Source: Pseudomonadota bacterium (GTDB lineage: Bacteria > Desulfobacterota > Syntrophobacteria > Syntrophobacterales > Syntrophobacteraceae). From it: a stretch of 41,993 nucleotides of DNA. Under the pieces are notes generated by a model. It saw only the letters and a list, made by a program, of their open reading frames with translations, did no database searches and had not been told where the DNA came from. This document shows, one piece after another, positions 8,492 to 15,773 of the stretch (position 1 is its first letter; every line of letters begins with the position of its first letter). The position numbers and the translations under genes are program-made. The stretch lies in assembly GCA_023416335.1 (NCBI GenBank), contig JAEZHY010000182.1, forward strand, positions 1 to 41,993, read 5' to 3'.

Positions 8492-8779
8492 AGCCGCTCC
8501 TTTTCAGGCTGCCCCAAAAGCAGCATGTCTAAATATAGCAGGATGAGTATGGGATCGCAACTTTCGGAGGGTGTGTTCCCATGGTTGACAGACAAGGAGA
8601 GGATTTCTTGCACATTCCTTATGTGGAGACCGTCCATTGTTCATGCGGATAAGCTATTTCGATGCTATATTATCGCCTCGTTCCGGGAAACACGCACTTC
8701 CGAAGATGTGGTTCATTTCCCGATAGCAGGGGACTATTCCGGCTTTTGAGCGGCATGTCCTTATGACAAGGAGAGTTGC

Positions 8780-9013
8780 TTGCGAGTCTCAAAATGGGGT
8801 AAGAGCCTGGCCATCCGGTTGCCTGTTTCGTTGGTTAAAGCGCTTCAATTGCGCGAAGGCGACGAAGTAGAAATAGTCGTCTCAGACGAACGTACTTTTC
8901 AGGTAAGGAGAAAACCCGGCCAAGAAGCAATTTTTGCGCGTTTGCGGCAGTTCCGGGGAAAGCTGCCTGCAGATTTCAAATTCGATCGGGAGGATGCAAA
9001 TGTCCGATTCTAA
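8780..9013 (+). CDS. AbrB/MazE-type antitoxin
   Basis: A TTG start at 8780 with AAGGAGAG upstream gives 77 residues. The swapped-hairpin AbrB DNA-binding domain is clear: LRVSKWGKSLAIRLPVSLVKAL then LREGDEVEI. The C-terminal part (EAIFARLRQFRGKLPADFKF) is the toxin-binding tail. In paired loci this antitoxin is followed by a PIN toxin overlapping its stop; here the following frame dies after eight codons (9000-9026). The antitoxin is intact and could still repress its own promoter or cross-neutralise other toxins. Confidence 0.8.
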   Translation: MRVSKWGKSLAIRLPVSLVKALQLREGDEVEIVVSDERTFQVRRKPGQEAIFARLRQFRGKLPADFKFDREDANVRF

Positions 9014-9026
9014 AGCTTCCTCATAG
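9000..9026 (+). pseudogene. Start of a PIN toxin gene, cut off after eight codons
   Basis: ATG 9000 overlaps the antitoxin stop in another frame and reads MSDSKASS then TAG. The opening MSDSK matches the usual first residues of the PIN toxin that follows this antitoxin type, but nothing downstream in any frame resembles the DTN(V/I)LLY start of the domain. It is probably a deletion scar. Confidence 0.4.
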
Positions 9027-9338
9027 TTCTTCAAAAAGGTCCTTCCGTCATCGTCGCGGCTCCAATTCTGGTGCACTCACTGCACGGCATCGAGCTTTTC
9101 CTTAGCTCAACTTTCTTTGCATATCCGGCAGTGTCCTTAATTCCCTTGATTCCTCACAGTCGAATTTACAATTCTTAAACTTTGCCCGTGAGCCTCAGGC
9201 TTGCTCAAATCCAGCAGTATGAGTATAGACACGCAACTTTTCGGGAAAAAACGAGCCTCCACCCCGTGTTGATGAAAGAGGGTTCCGGCCTTATAATGCC
9301 GCGTCGGCATGGAATCGGCTCTCATACAGGAATTTTTG
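9027..9338. other. Intergenic stretch without a recognised gene
   Basis: No supported coding frame is seen between the toxin stub and the MFS gene. A stretch at about 9211-9243 (reading AGCAGTATGAGTAT, then CGCAACTTTTCGG) resembles one at about 8538-8570 (AGCAGGATGAGTAT, then CGCAACTTTCGG), so related sequence lies on both sides of the antitoxin gene. Confidence 0.4.
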
Positions 9339-10658
9339 ATGAGTTTAAGTGGATCAAGTCTCAGGACGATCTTTCGCGCATTTCGATACAGAAATTATCG
9401 TCTGTTCTTCTCGGGCCAGGGGATCTCCCTTGTGGGCACCTGGGCCCAGCAGATAGCCCTGGGATGGCTTATATACCGCCTCACCGGCTCCACGCTTCTT
9501 CTCGGGGCCGTCGCTTTCCTGAATCAGATTCCAACATTCCTTCTCGGGCCGGTTGCCGGGGTGGTGGCGGACAGGTGGGACCGCAAGAAGCTTCTGATCG
9601 GGACCCAGGCGCTCTCGATGCTGCAGGCTTCTATTTTATCCGCATTGGTTCTCGCCGGTTACATTCAGACCTGGCACATCATGGCGCTCACCGTCTTCAT
9701 CGGGGTCGTGAACGCTTTTGACGTCCCGATCAGGCAGTCGTTCGTGATCCAGATGGTCGAAAGCAAAGACGACCTCGGGAATGCGATTGCCCTGAACTCG
9801 GCCATGTTCAACAGCGCGCGTTTCATAGGCCCGTCTGTTGCGGGAATTCTGATCTCCACCCTTGGCGAAGGGATTTGCTTTCTGCTGAATGCCTTGAGCT
9901 ATATCGCAGTCATAATTGCACTCTGCGCCATCAATGTTGCTCCCAGGGAACGCCAAAAAGAGGGTGGCGCGGTCCTGCGCGAATTTTGGGAAGGGCTCAA
10001 GTACGCCTACAACTTCAGGCCAATCATTGCGATCCTGCTCCTGCTGACGGTTTACAGCATTGCAGGAGCGCCTTACATCGTGCTCATGCCGGCTTTTGCC
10101 AAGGACGTTCTGCACGGAGAGGCCCACACGTTCGGCTTCCTCATGTCGGCTGCGGGTGTAGGCGCGGTTTCGGCGACAATCTTCCTGGCATCGCGCAAAA
10201 GCGCCCAGGGGCTCATCAAAGCCATTCCGATAGCCGCTGCCGCTTGCGGCCTCGGTATCGCAGCATTTGCAGTTTCGCGGAACTTCACCCTGTCGATCAT
10301 CTTTCTGTACATAACCGGCTTTTGCATGATGATCCAGATCGCCTCCAGCAACACCATCATCCAGACGATAGTGGACGAGGATAAAAGGGGCCGGGTCATG
10401 GGCCTTTTTGCCATGTTCTTCCTGGGGATGGTGCCTTTTGGGAGTCTGCTGGCCGGAAGCATCGCCGGCAAGATCGGAGTGCAGAACACTCTCCTTCTGG
10501 GAGCGGTCTGTTGCATCATCGGAGCAATGGTATTCGCACTGAAGCTTCCCATGCTGGTTGGAATTCTCCGTCCCGTTTTCGCACGCATCGGCTCCTCCGG
10601 ACAGCGTTCGGAAGATGACGAATGCCTGGCGCCGGCCGACCCGAAGGTCGCCGGATAA
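9339..10658 (+). CDS. MFS transporter, DHA3/EntS-like
   Basis: The start is taken at ATG 9339 (ACAGG eight bases before); an in-frame ATG at 9309 lacks a ribosome site. The roughly 440-residue protein has twelve likely membrane helices. The opening FRYRNYRLFFSGQGISLVGTWAQQIALGWLIYRLT and the loop VADRWDRKKLL (motif A of the major facilitator superfamily) are typical of the MFS-3/EntS exporters, as is the central hydrophilic loop APRERQKEGG before the second six helices. Members export siderophores, drugs or other small molecules by proton antiport. The gene stands alone; the substrate is not indicated. Confidence 0.85.
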   Translation: MSLSGSSLRTIFRAFRYRNYRLFFSGQGISLVGTWAQQIALGWLIYRLTGSTLLLGAVAFLNQIPTFLLGPVAGVVADRWDRKKLLIGTQALSMLQASILSALVLAGYIQTWHIMALTVFIGVVNAFDVPIRQSFVIQMVESKDDLGNAIALNSAMFNSARFIGPSVAGILISTLGEGICFLLNALSYIAVIIALCAINVAPRERQKEGGAVLREFWEGLKYAYNFRPIIAILLLLTVYSIAGAPYIVLMPAFAKDVLHGEAHTFGFLMSAAGVGAVSATIFLASRKSAQGLIKAIPIAAAACGLGIAAFAVSRNFTLSIIFLYITGFCMMIQIASSNTIIQTIVDEDKRGRVMGLFAMFFLGMVPFGSLLAGSIAGKIGVQNTLLLGAVCCIIGAMVFALKLPMLVGILRPVFARIGSSGQRSEDDECLAPADPKVAG

Positions 10659-10952
10659 ATTCCCTGATTTAACGCAATACATATGCTTGGGGAGATGCCG
10701 GAGAGCAAAAAAGTTGCGGCCTCACCCTTCTTGGAGTAAACTTACCCTTTACCGATTCCGATTCTGCTCCTTCTATCGTTTTCGATTGTTTTTCGACTCA
10801 TTTCCCCTTTATTCGTGACCACCGAGGCATTCTCGGAGAGTTCCCTCGCCGGGAGCACAGGCCGGGAACGGACCATATCCAAAGAACACTTTTCCGCAGT
10901 AATCCGCAGTTCCATCAGGGATTTTTCTCACCCCCAGAAGAAAGGATCTCTT

Positions 10953-12401
10953 ATGGCCCTCAAAACCTCTCAAGATTACCTGGACAGTGTCGGAAAGCTT
11001 ACGCCCAAAGTCTACGTGGGCGGAAAGTGGGTTGTGGGACTCTTGGATCATCCGGTCACGCGGTCGATGGTGATGGCCAATGCGGCAATTTACGACCTGG
11101 CCGAACAGGAGGAAAACCGCGAAGTCATGACCGCTGTCTCGCACCTCACGGGCAGCACGATCAACCGTAACGTCCATGTCAGCCGCGATACGCACGACCT
11201 GGATATGCGCCAGGAGATGGCCCTTCTTACGAGCCGGACGGTCGGGACCTGCAACTACCGGTGTGTCGGGTGCGATGCGATAAGCGGTGTCGCTTCGACC
11301 ACCTGGGAAATGGACCGGGACCTCGGGACGCACTACAACGAAAGATTCAATAAATGGCTGGCCGGAGTGCAGGAAAGAGACCTCGCGGTCTCAGGAGCCA
11401 TAACCGATGCCAAAGGAGACCGCAAGAAGCGGCCTTCTCAGCAGGATGATCCCGACGTCTTCATCCATATTGCCGAGAAACGTCCCGACGGAATCGTGGT
11501 CAGGGGGGCGAAGGTGAGCCAGAGCGGTGCTATCGGCGCGCATGAGACCCTGGTCCTGCCCGGCGGGGCACTCAAAGAAGGCGAAGAGGATTTCGCACTC
11601 GCATTCGCCGTTCCGAACGGCTCACCGGGACTTACCTACATCTGCCAGTACAATCCCTATTCGGCGGAAAGGGAAATGGCGGATGACCCTTCGGAACTGG
11701 GGAATCCGCAATTCGGCCAGCGCGAAACGTCCACCATGGTGTTCGACAACGTCTTCCTCCCCTGGGAGAGGGTTTTTCTGTGCGGTGAAACCAAATACTG
11801 CGGAAGGCTCGTTTCGCGATTTGCGAAAACGCACCGGATGAATTGCGGAGGGGCCTGCAAGGTGGGATTTGCCGACCTGATCATAGGTGCGGCGGCCCTT
11901 GCCGCTGAATGCAACGGGGTGGAGAAGATACCCCATATTCAGGACAAGCTGATCGAGATGGTCCGCCTGAGTGAGACATCGCACGCCTGCGCAATTGCGG
12001 CCGCGGCAAAGGGAAGGGAAGAACCCAAAGGGTCGGGGGTGTTCATGCCCGACGATCTTTTCGGCAATGTGGCCAAGCTGAATATCGCCCACGGGTTCTG
12101 GGAAATCATGAAGAATGCAGCCGATATCGGCGGGGGCCTGATCGTAACGATGCCCAGGTTAAAAGACCTGGAAGATCCCGTGGTAGGGCCGCTGCTGGAA
12201 AAATTCCTCAAGAGCGCAGCGCCTGCAGCGAAGCGGTTGCGTGTTGCCAAATTCCTCCAGAACTGGACCGCCGGTCTGCACGGCGCCGGAACCTGGCACG
12301 GCGCGGGAGCCCCCCAGACCCAGCGCGTCATGGTGTCCTATCTTACCGATTTTGAATCAAAGAAGCAGATGGCCCGCAAACTCATGGGTTTGACGGAATA
12401 A
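10953..12401 (+). CDS. 4-hydroxybutyryl-CoA dehydratase-like [4Fe-4S] flavoprotein
   Basis: ATG 10953 (AGAAAGGA upstream) gives 482 residues, the family length. It belongs to the 4-hydroxyphenylacetate 3-hydroxylase family (acyl-CoA dehydrogenase-like fold). The dehydratase branch has three Cys and one His ligating a [4Fe-4S] cluster; here C100 and C104 (CNYRC) plus H294 and C302 in HRMNCGGACKVG match that set in spacing, give or take one residue. That supports a radical-type dehydratase such as AbfD (4-hydroxybutyryl-CoA to crotonyl-CoA, with vinylacetyl-CoA isomerase activity) over a monooxygenase, and suits an anaerobe. No 4-hydroxybutyrate CoA-transferase is next to it, so the true substrate could be a relative. 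Confidence 0.8.
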   Translation: MALKTSQDYLDSVGKLTPKVYVGGKWVVGLLDHPVTRSMVMANAAIYDLAEQEENREVMTAVSHLTGSTINRNVHVSRDTHDLDMRQEMALLTSRTVGTCNYRCVGCDAISGVASTTWEMDRDLGTHYNERFNKWLAGVQERDLAVSGAITDAKGDRKKRPSQQDDPDVFIHIAEKRPDGIVVRGAKVSQSGAIGAHETLVLPGGALKEGEEDFALAFAVPNGSPGLTYICQYNPYSAEREMADDPSELGNPQFGQRETSTMVFDNVFLPWERVFLCGETKYCGRLVSRFAKTHRMNCGGACKVGFADLIIGAAALAAECNGVEKIPHIQDKLIEMVRLSETSHACAIAAAAKGREEPKGSGVFMPDDLFGNVAKLNIAHGFWEIMKNAADIGGGLIVTMPRLKDLEDPVVGPLLEKFLKSAAPAAKRLRVAKFLQNWTAGLHGAGTWHGAGAPQTQRVMVSYLTDFESKKQMARKLMGLTE

Positions 12402-12435
12402 CAATTCCCAATACCGGCAAACACATTATGCCTGT

Positions 12436-12469
12436 GGCGGCACGGTCCTCCGACCGTGCCGCCCTTTTT
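12436..12469 (+). terminator. Rho-independent terminator after the dehydratase gene
   Basis: Perfect 12-bp arms GGCGGCACGGTC (12436-12447) and GACCGTGCCGCC (12452-12463) with a four-base loop are followed by C and five T. It lies 34 bases after the dehydratase stop. Confidence 0.9.
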
Positions 12470-12546
12470 CTCGATTGAAGCTGAAAGGATCGGAAAACGG
12501 CGCGGCCCGGTGACCGCATGACCCTCGTTTCGGTTTGGCCGGTGTA

Positions 12547-12581
12547 GGTCCGCTCCCGTCCCACCCCGATTAGAGCGGACC
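12547..12581. repeat. 9-bp inverted repeat in convergent gap
   Basis: GGTCCGCTC (12547-12555) and GAGCGGACC (12573-12581) are exact inverted repeats with a 17-base spacer. There is no T-run. It could be a weak RNA hairpin or an operator; role unknown. Confidence 0.45.
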
Positions 12582-12661
12582 CCGGCCCGTCATCGCCTCA
12601 GCATTTCCCGACGATCCATACGGCTTTTTCGGCTGCTATTCGGAGAATTTTATTCACTTAC

Positions 12662-12687
12662 ATCACTAAATAGACCAAATTAGTGAT
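12662..12687. promoter_or_regulatory. AT-rich dyad, operator-like
   Basis: ATCACTAA (12662-12669) and TTAGTGAT (12680-12687) form an exact inverted repeat with a 10-base spacer, inside an AT-rich patch unlike its surroundings. It lies between convergent genes, downstream of both, so which promoter it would serve is unclear. Confidence 0.4.
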
Positions 12688-12805
12688 ATTAACGTCTAAA
12701 TATTTAAAGCTATCTGAATTTCCGGTTGCCCGGATCTTTTTAGAAACTGGATAGGCTCAAATAGAATTATTCCGATCGAGCTTGTCAAGTTATAGGAGAA
12801 AATTT

Positions 12806-13207
12806 TCAGATCACGTCGCTCAGTACGGTATTCTCCATCTTCGATGCGATGTAGTCGCGCATTTCTTTAAAAACCCCCAGCAATTTCTTTTCCTTTTCGA
12901 TCGGGGTGGGACCGTAAAAGTATTTGCTGACGGATTCCGTCGGGGCCAAGGCACCGTCGAAGAGCCGGACAATTTCCGCGAGCGAAATCGTTCCGGGATC
13001 TTTTGCCAGGCGAAATCCCCCGCCTTTTCCTTTGGAACTGCGTACGTACCGGCCCCGCCTGAGGGCAAGCAGAATTTGTTCGAGGAACCTGGGCGGTATC
13101 TTCTGAGCGGCGGCGATCACCTGCACGGGGATATATTCTTCCGATTGGTTTCGCGCCAGGAAGATCAGGGCCAATAAAGCGTATTCACTCCGGGTGGTAA
13201 GCTTCAC
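12806..13207 (-). CDS. Rrf2 family transcriptional regulator without Fe-S cysteines
   Basis: 133 residues with the Rrf2 winged helix at the N-terminus: MKLTTRSEYALLALIFLA, then the recognition region VIAAAQKIPPRFLEQILLALRRGRYVRSSKGKGGGFRLAK. Rrf2 proteins such as IscR, NsrR and RsrR bind Fe-S clusters through three cysteines near residues 90-105; this protein has no cysteine at all, so it should sense something else, like the cysteine-metabolism regulator CymR or a protein-partner type. The wing (GKGGGF) is intact, so DNA binding is expected. The target is unknown; the divergent side holds a hairpin-rich gap rather than a gene. Confidence 0.85.
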   Translation of the reverse strand: MKLTTRSEYALLALIFLARNQSEEYIPVQVIAAAQKIPPRFLEQILLALRRGRYVRSSKGKGGGFRLAKDPGTISLAEIVRLFDGALAPTESVSKYFYGPTPIEKEKKLLGVFKEMRDYIASKMENTVLSDVI

Positions 13208-13427
13208 TTTTTCCCTCGAGAAGATTGTCGATCAGGGATAGTCCTCCTGCAATCTGGACCATGTCAGGATACTATCCGATAATTATGATTGATTAAATAA
13301 CAAAATCGGTCCTCGGTCAAAGGTGCCCCGAATCGAGCCCAAGTTGTCCCTCCGGTTGCCGCCGATCACAGGAACAGGGCAGCCCGAGCATCGATACGGA
13401 ATTGTGTTCAAGAAGGATCCAAATAGC

Positions 13428-13528
13428 GTGGGGACCGGTGGCCCCCACACCCCCTGCGCCGCTCTGCGGCTTACTTGGCGCTTGCTGTGGCGCCCCGCAA
13501 AAGCACCGGGGCAGACACAGCAAGCGCC
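13428..13528. repeat. Cluster of three strong hairpins, possible structured RNA
   Basis: Three dyads follow each other. GTGGGG (13428-13433) pairs with CCCCAC (13443-13448). GCCGC (13458-13462) pairs with GCGGC (13466-13470). A long one has 13-bp perfect outer arms GGCGCTTGCTGTG (13477-13489) and CACAGCAAGCGCC (13516-13528), enclosing 6-bp inner arms GCCCCG (13492-13497) and CGGGGC (13507-13512). It lies in the 418-bp gap between the Rrf2 gene start and the PLD gene stop; no protein is seen there. Confidence 0.55.
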
Positions 13529-13625
13529 GAGCGATCGGCCCAAGAGAGACGAAATCTGGTGCAAGTGCCCGGTATCTTTTTCCGAGGATTTGGGCTGATT
13601 CCGGGAAACGGGAGGAGGTGAGCCT

Positions 13626-15224
13626 TTACACCCAGAATATACGGAAAGAACTCAGGATCTGATTGTATTCGCGCAAATATTGCCTGGCGAGATCTGAACT
13701 GTTTACGACGATCAGCAGGTCATGGGAGAAGGTGGAAGTATTATACCAGTTGAAGCTGCCGTCCAGGACGATGCGTTCGTCGATCACGCAGAATTTCGAA
13801 TGGAGGGGCGAGTAGGGAATTGGATGATCGGTGAGGCCGTAGGCCAAAGCTATGGAGATCCCCGAGCGTTTGAGACGCGCAATCGCGGGCAGCAGCGGTC
13901 TTTCGAGTTCCCTCGGCATGGGGTGCGTTGCGGAAGGGTCGCCTTCCCTGGCCATGTGGCCGTTAAAAACGATCTGGATATCGACACCCCGGTTTTTCGC
14001 ATGCACGAGCGCATCGACGATACTGTCGCCGTGCCCTCCGACCATTTCCCCGAGCAGGAAGAGGCCCGCCCTTATCGAGTGCCTTGCCCGGTGTATTTCC
14101 GATATGATTGCATTGTGCGGACGGTAGAATCTTCCATTCAACATCACGTGCCGCCCGTATGTGTAGAGAAGATTGAACTTCCCGAGGGGGTCGATTCCGT
14201 ACTTTTGAATCACGCCTCCGCGCATGCTCTGAAAAATATTGTCCAGAAGCCGGCAGACGCCCTGCGATCGAAAAGTACATCCCGATTCCCAGTTTGCCCA
14301 CCACCGTTCGAAGTCGATATTGAACGAGCCGATGAGACAATCCTCATTCCCGAATATGATGAACTTGTTGTGCATGTCGGGAGCAACTTCGATCAGGTGA
14401 TGGCGCGGGGTGCAGAAAACTCCCAGAAGTTCGATCCCCGCCCGCTCCAGGCGGGCATAGCTCTCACTGTTTGTGAGGGTCATTTTGCGCCAGTCCACGA
14501 TGCATTGCACCGCGACGCCGTTTTCCGCCGCGTAGATGAGGTGGCTTATGAAATTGCCGTCGTCGATACAGTCCACACAGACCTTGATGCTCTCCTGCCT
14601 GCCCGGTTCCGCCCGCTTTCTCCTGATTACATCGTCTATCCGGTCGTGAATGTATCGCTTCGGGTGGTACGGATGGTACGGCTGTCCGTCGGTGAATTTC
14701 GGAGTGATGTTGAGAGATTCCGGATGCTGGTTCAGGTAGTCTACATCTCTTTGCAGGAGTCCGGCATCGAGTTCCCGGGTCCGGTACCGGTTGGGTGTGG
14801 CGTATTGTCTGCTTATGTGCCTTGTCTGCTCGCCTTCCGAGTCGAACTGCCAACCGTCCATGAAGATATAGTCATTCTGGGAAGGAATGGACCGCTCTTT
14901 AAGATGGACTATATAGGAGAACTTGACGCAATTGATTTTCCCGAGCCGCATGGGATTCGGATGAATATAGAAATCCCGGGTCGTCCTTTTATGCCGATCC
15001 CATAGGATATCATGAGGATCGGAGTCAACGATAAAATGTTCGATGATATTATCGCTTCTGAAGACTTTTATAACGACCTTCAGATTGGCTTCGACACCCC
15101 AGGAGATGTCGAAGGTTATCCTTCCCCATCGGATGTAGAATACTTCTTTGAAATCATTGGTCTTTTTTATGCTTCTCGCCAGATACCCCTCGACTGGCGA
15201 AGCGTATTTTTCGGCAAAATCCAT
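13626..15224 (-). CDS. Phospholipase D-like protein with two PLD domains and an N-terminal beta-rich region
   Basis: The start is set at ATG 15224 because GAGGAGG lies nine bases upstream; an in-frame ATG at 15281 has none. The 532-residue protein has no signal peptide. Residues about 20-130 form a beta-rich region unlike standard PLD enzymes. Two PLD halves follow. The second has a full HKD motif, H475-S-K477 with D482 and then GSFNW. The first reads HNKFIIFGNEDCLIGSFN: H285 and K287 are kept but the aspartate position is Gly, so that half is degenerate. The fold hydrolyses phosphodiesters in lipids or nucleic acids. It lies downstream of, and on the same strand as, the aldehyde oxidoreductase operon, 549 bp away. 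Confidence 0.75.
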   Translation of the reverse strand: MDFAEKYASPVEGYLARSIKKTNDFKEVFYIRWGRITFDISWGVEANLKVVIKVFRSDNIIEHFIVDSDPHDILWDRHKRTTRDFYIHPNPMRLGKINCVKFSYIVHLKERSIPSQNDYIFMDGWQFDSEGEQTRHISRQYATPNRYRTRELDAGLLQRDVDYLNQHPESLNITPKFTDGQPYHPYHPKRYIHDRIDDVIRRKRAEPGRQESIKVCVDCIDDGNFISHLIYAAENGVAVQCIVDWRKMTLTNSESYARLERAGIELLGVFCTPRHHLIEVAPDMHNKFIIFGNEDCLIGSFNIDFERWWANWESGCTFRSQGVCRLLDNIFQSMRGGVIQKYGIDPLGKFNLLYTYGRHVMLNGRFYRPHNAIISEIHRARHSIRAGLFLLGEMVGGHGDSIVDALVHAKNRGVDIQIVFNGHMAREGDPSATHPMPRELERPLLPAIARLKRSGISIALAYGLTDHPIPYSPLHSKFCVIDERIVLDGSFNWYNTSTFSHDLLIVVNSSDLARQYLREYNQILSSFRIFWV

Positions 15225-15773
15225 GCCGTCCAGCCTCCTCAAGAACCCCGGCAGCTTTTCGGAACCCGAGCCCCGAATCATGCGGCATTATCCACGATTG
15301 GGGCCGGGCCTTTTCGAAAAGAGATGATGCCCGCCCCCTCAGGTGTCAAGGGTAAAGGAACTATCCTCATATAACCGCTAAGTGTTTATCTGGTTGTTTT
15401 CTTTGCATTATATGAAATTAAAACTTCTCACCGGACATGGGAACCGCTTGCATTGAATTAGGGAATATCTGAACAGTCAGCAGGAAGAAGATTGAGCGAT
15501 GAAGGTCAATTGAGTTAAATCAAAATCGAGGTCACATTTATCATGGGTGACACGGGCAACGTCTTTTTTGTTGCCCGTGCCGCAGGCAAGAGGGTTCGAC
15601 AATATCGATTTCACAACTGCAACTCTCCACTCAGCCCTCCTGTCCTTTGGACCCAGGCAGCAAAAAGACGCTGCCCGGGCCACCCTCGGTAGCTCCCGGT
15701 CGGCACGGTCAGAAACCGTGCCTCAACTCAATGGGGCTTTCCACTCAAGAGCGGAGACCGGCGCGTCGGTTTC
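15225..15773. other. Gap between PLD-like gene and aldehyde oxidoreductase operon, several hairpins
   Basis: No gene is supported. Three hairpins are clear: CACGGGCAAC / GTTGCCCGTG (15551-15560 / 15570-15579, loop with six T), GGCAGC / GCTGCC (15656-15661 / 15670-15675), and GGCACGGT / ACCGTGCC (15702-15709 / 15715-15722). One or more may terminate the operon that ends at 15774. Confidence 0.55.
15701..15731 (-). repeat. Dispersed hairpin repeat, copy 1
   Basis: Read on the minus strand it begins TTGAGTTGAGGCACGG and ends TGACCGTGCCG. The same 31-32 bases recur on the plus strand at 37474-37505 with a single one-base difference in length, so this is a dispersed palindromic repeat. Confidence 0.65.

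Noticed and set aside
8525..8749. 74-codon plus-strand frame before the AbrB antitoxin
   Set aside because: No ribosome site at the ATG, no recognisable domain and odd composition; more likely chance in a decayed TA region.
9636..10682. 348-codon minus-strand frame
   Set aside because: Strongly polar antisense of a membrane transporter gene, a typical shadow.
13722..15005. 427-codon plus-strand frame
   Set aside because: Antisense to the PLD-like gene, which has two recognisable PLD halves and a good ribosome site.
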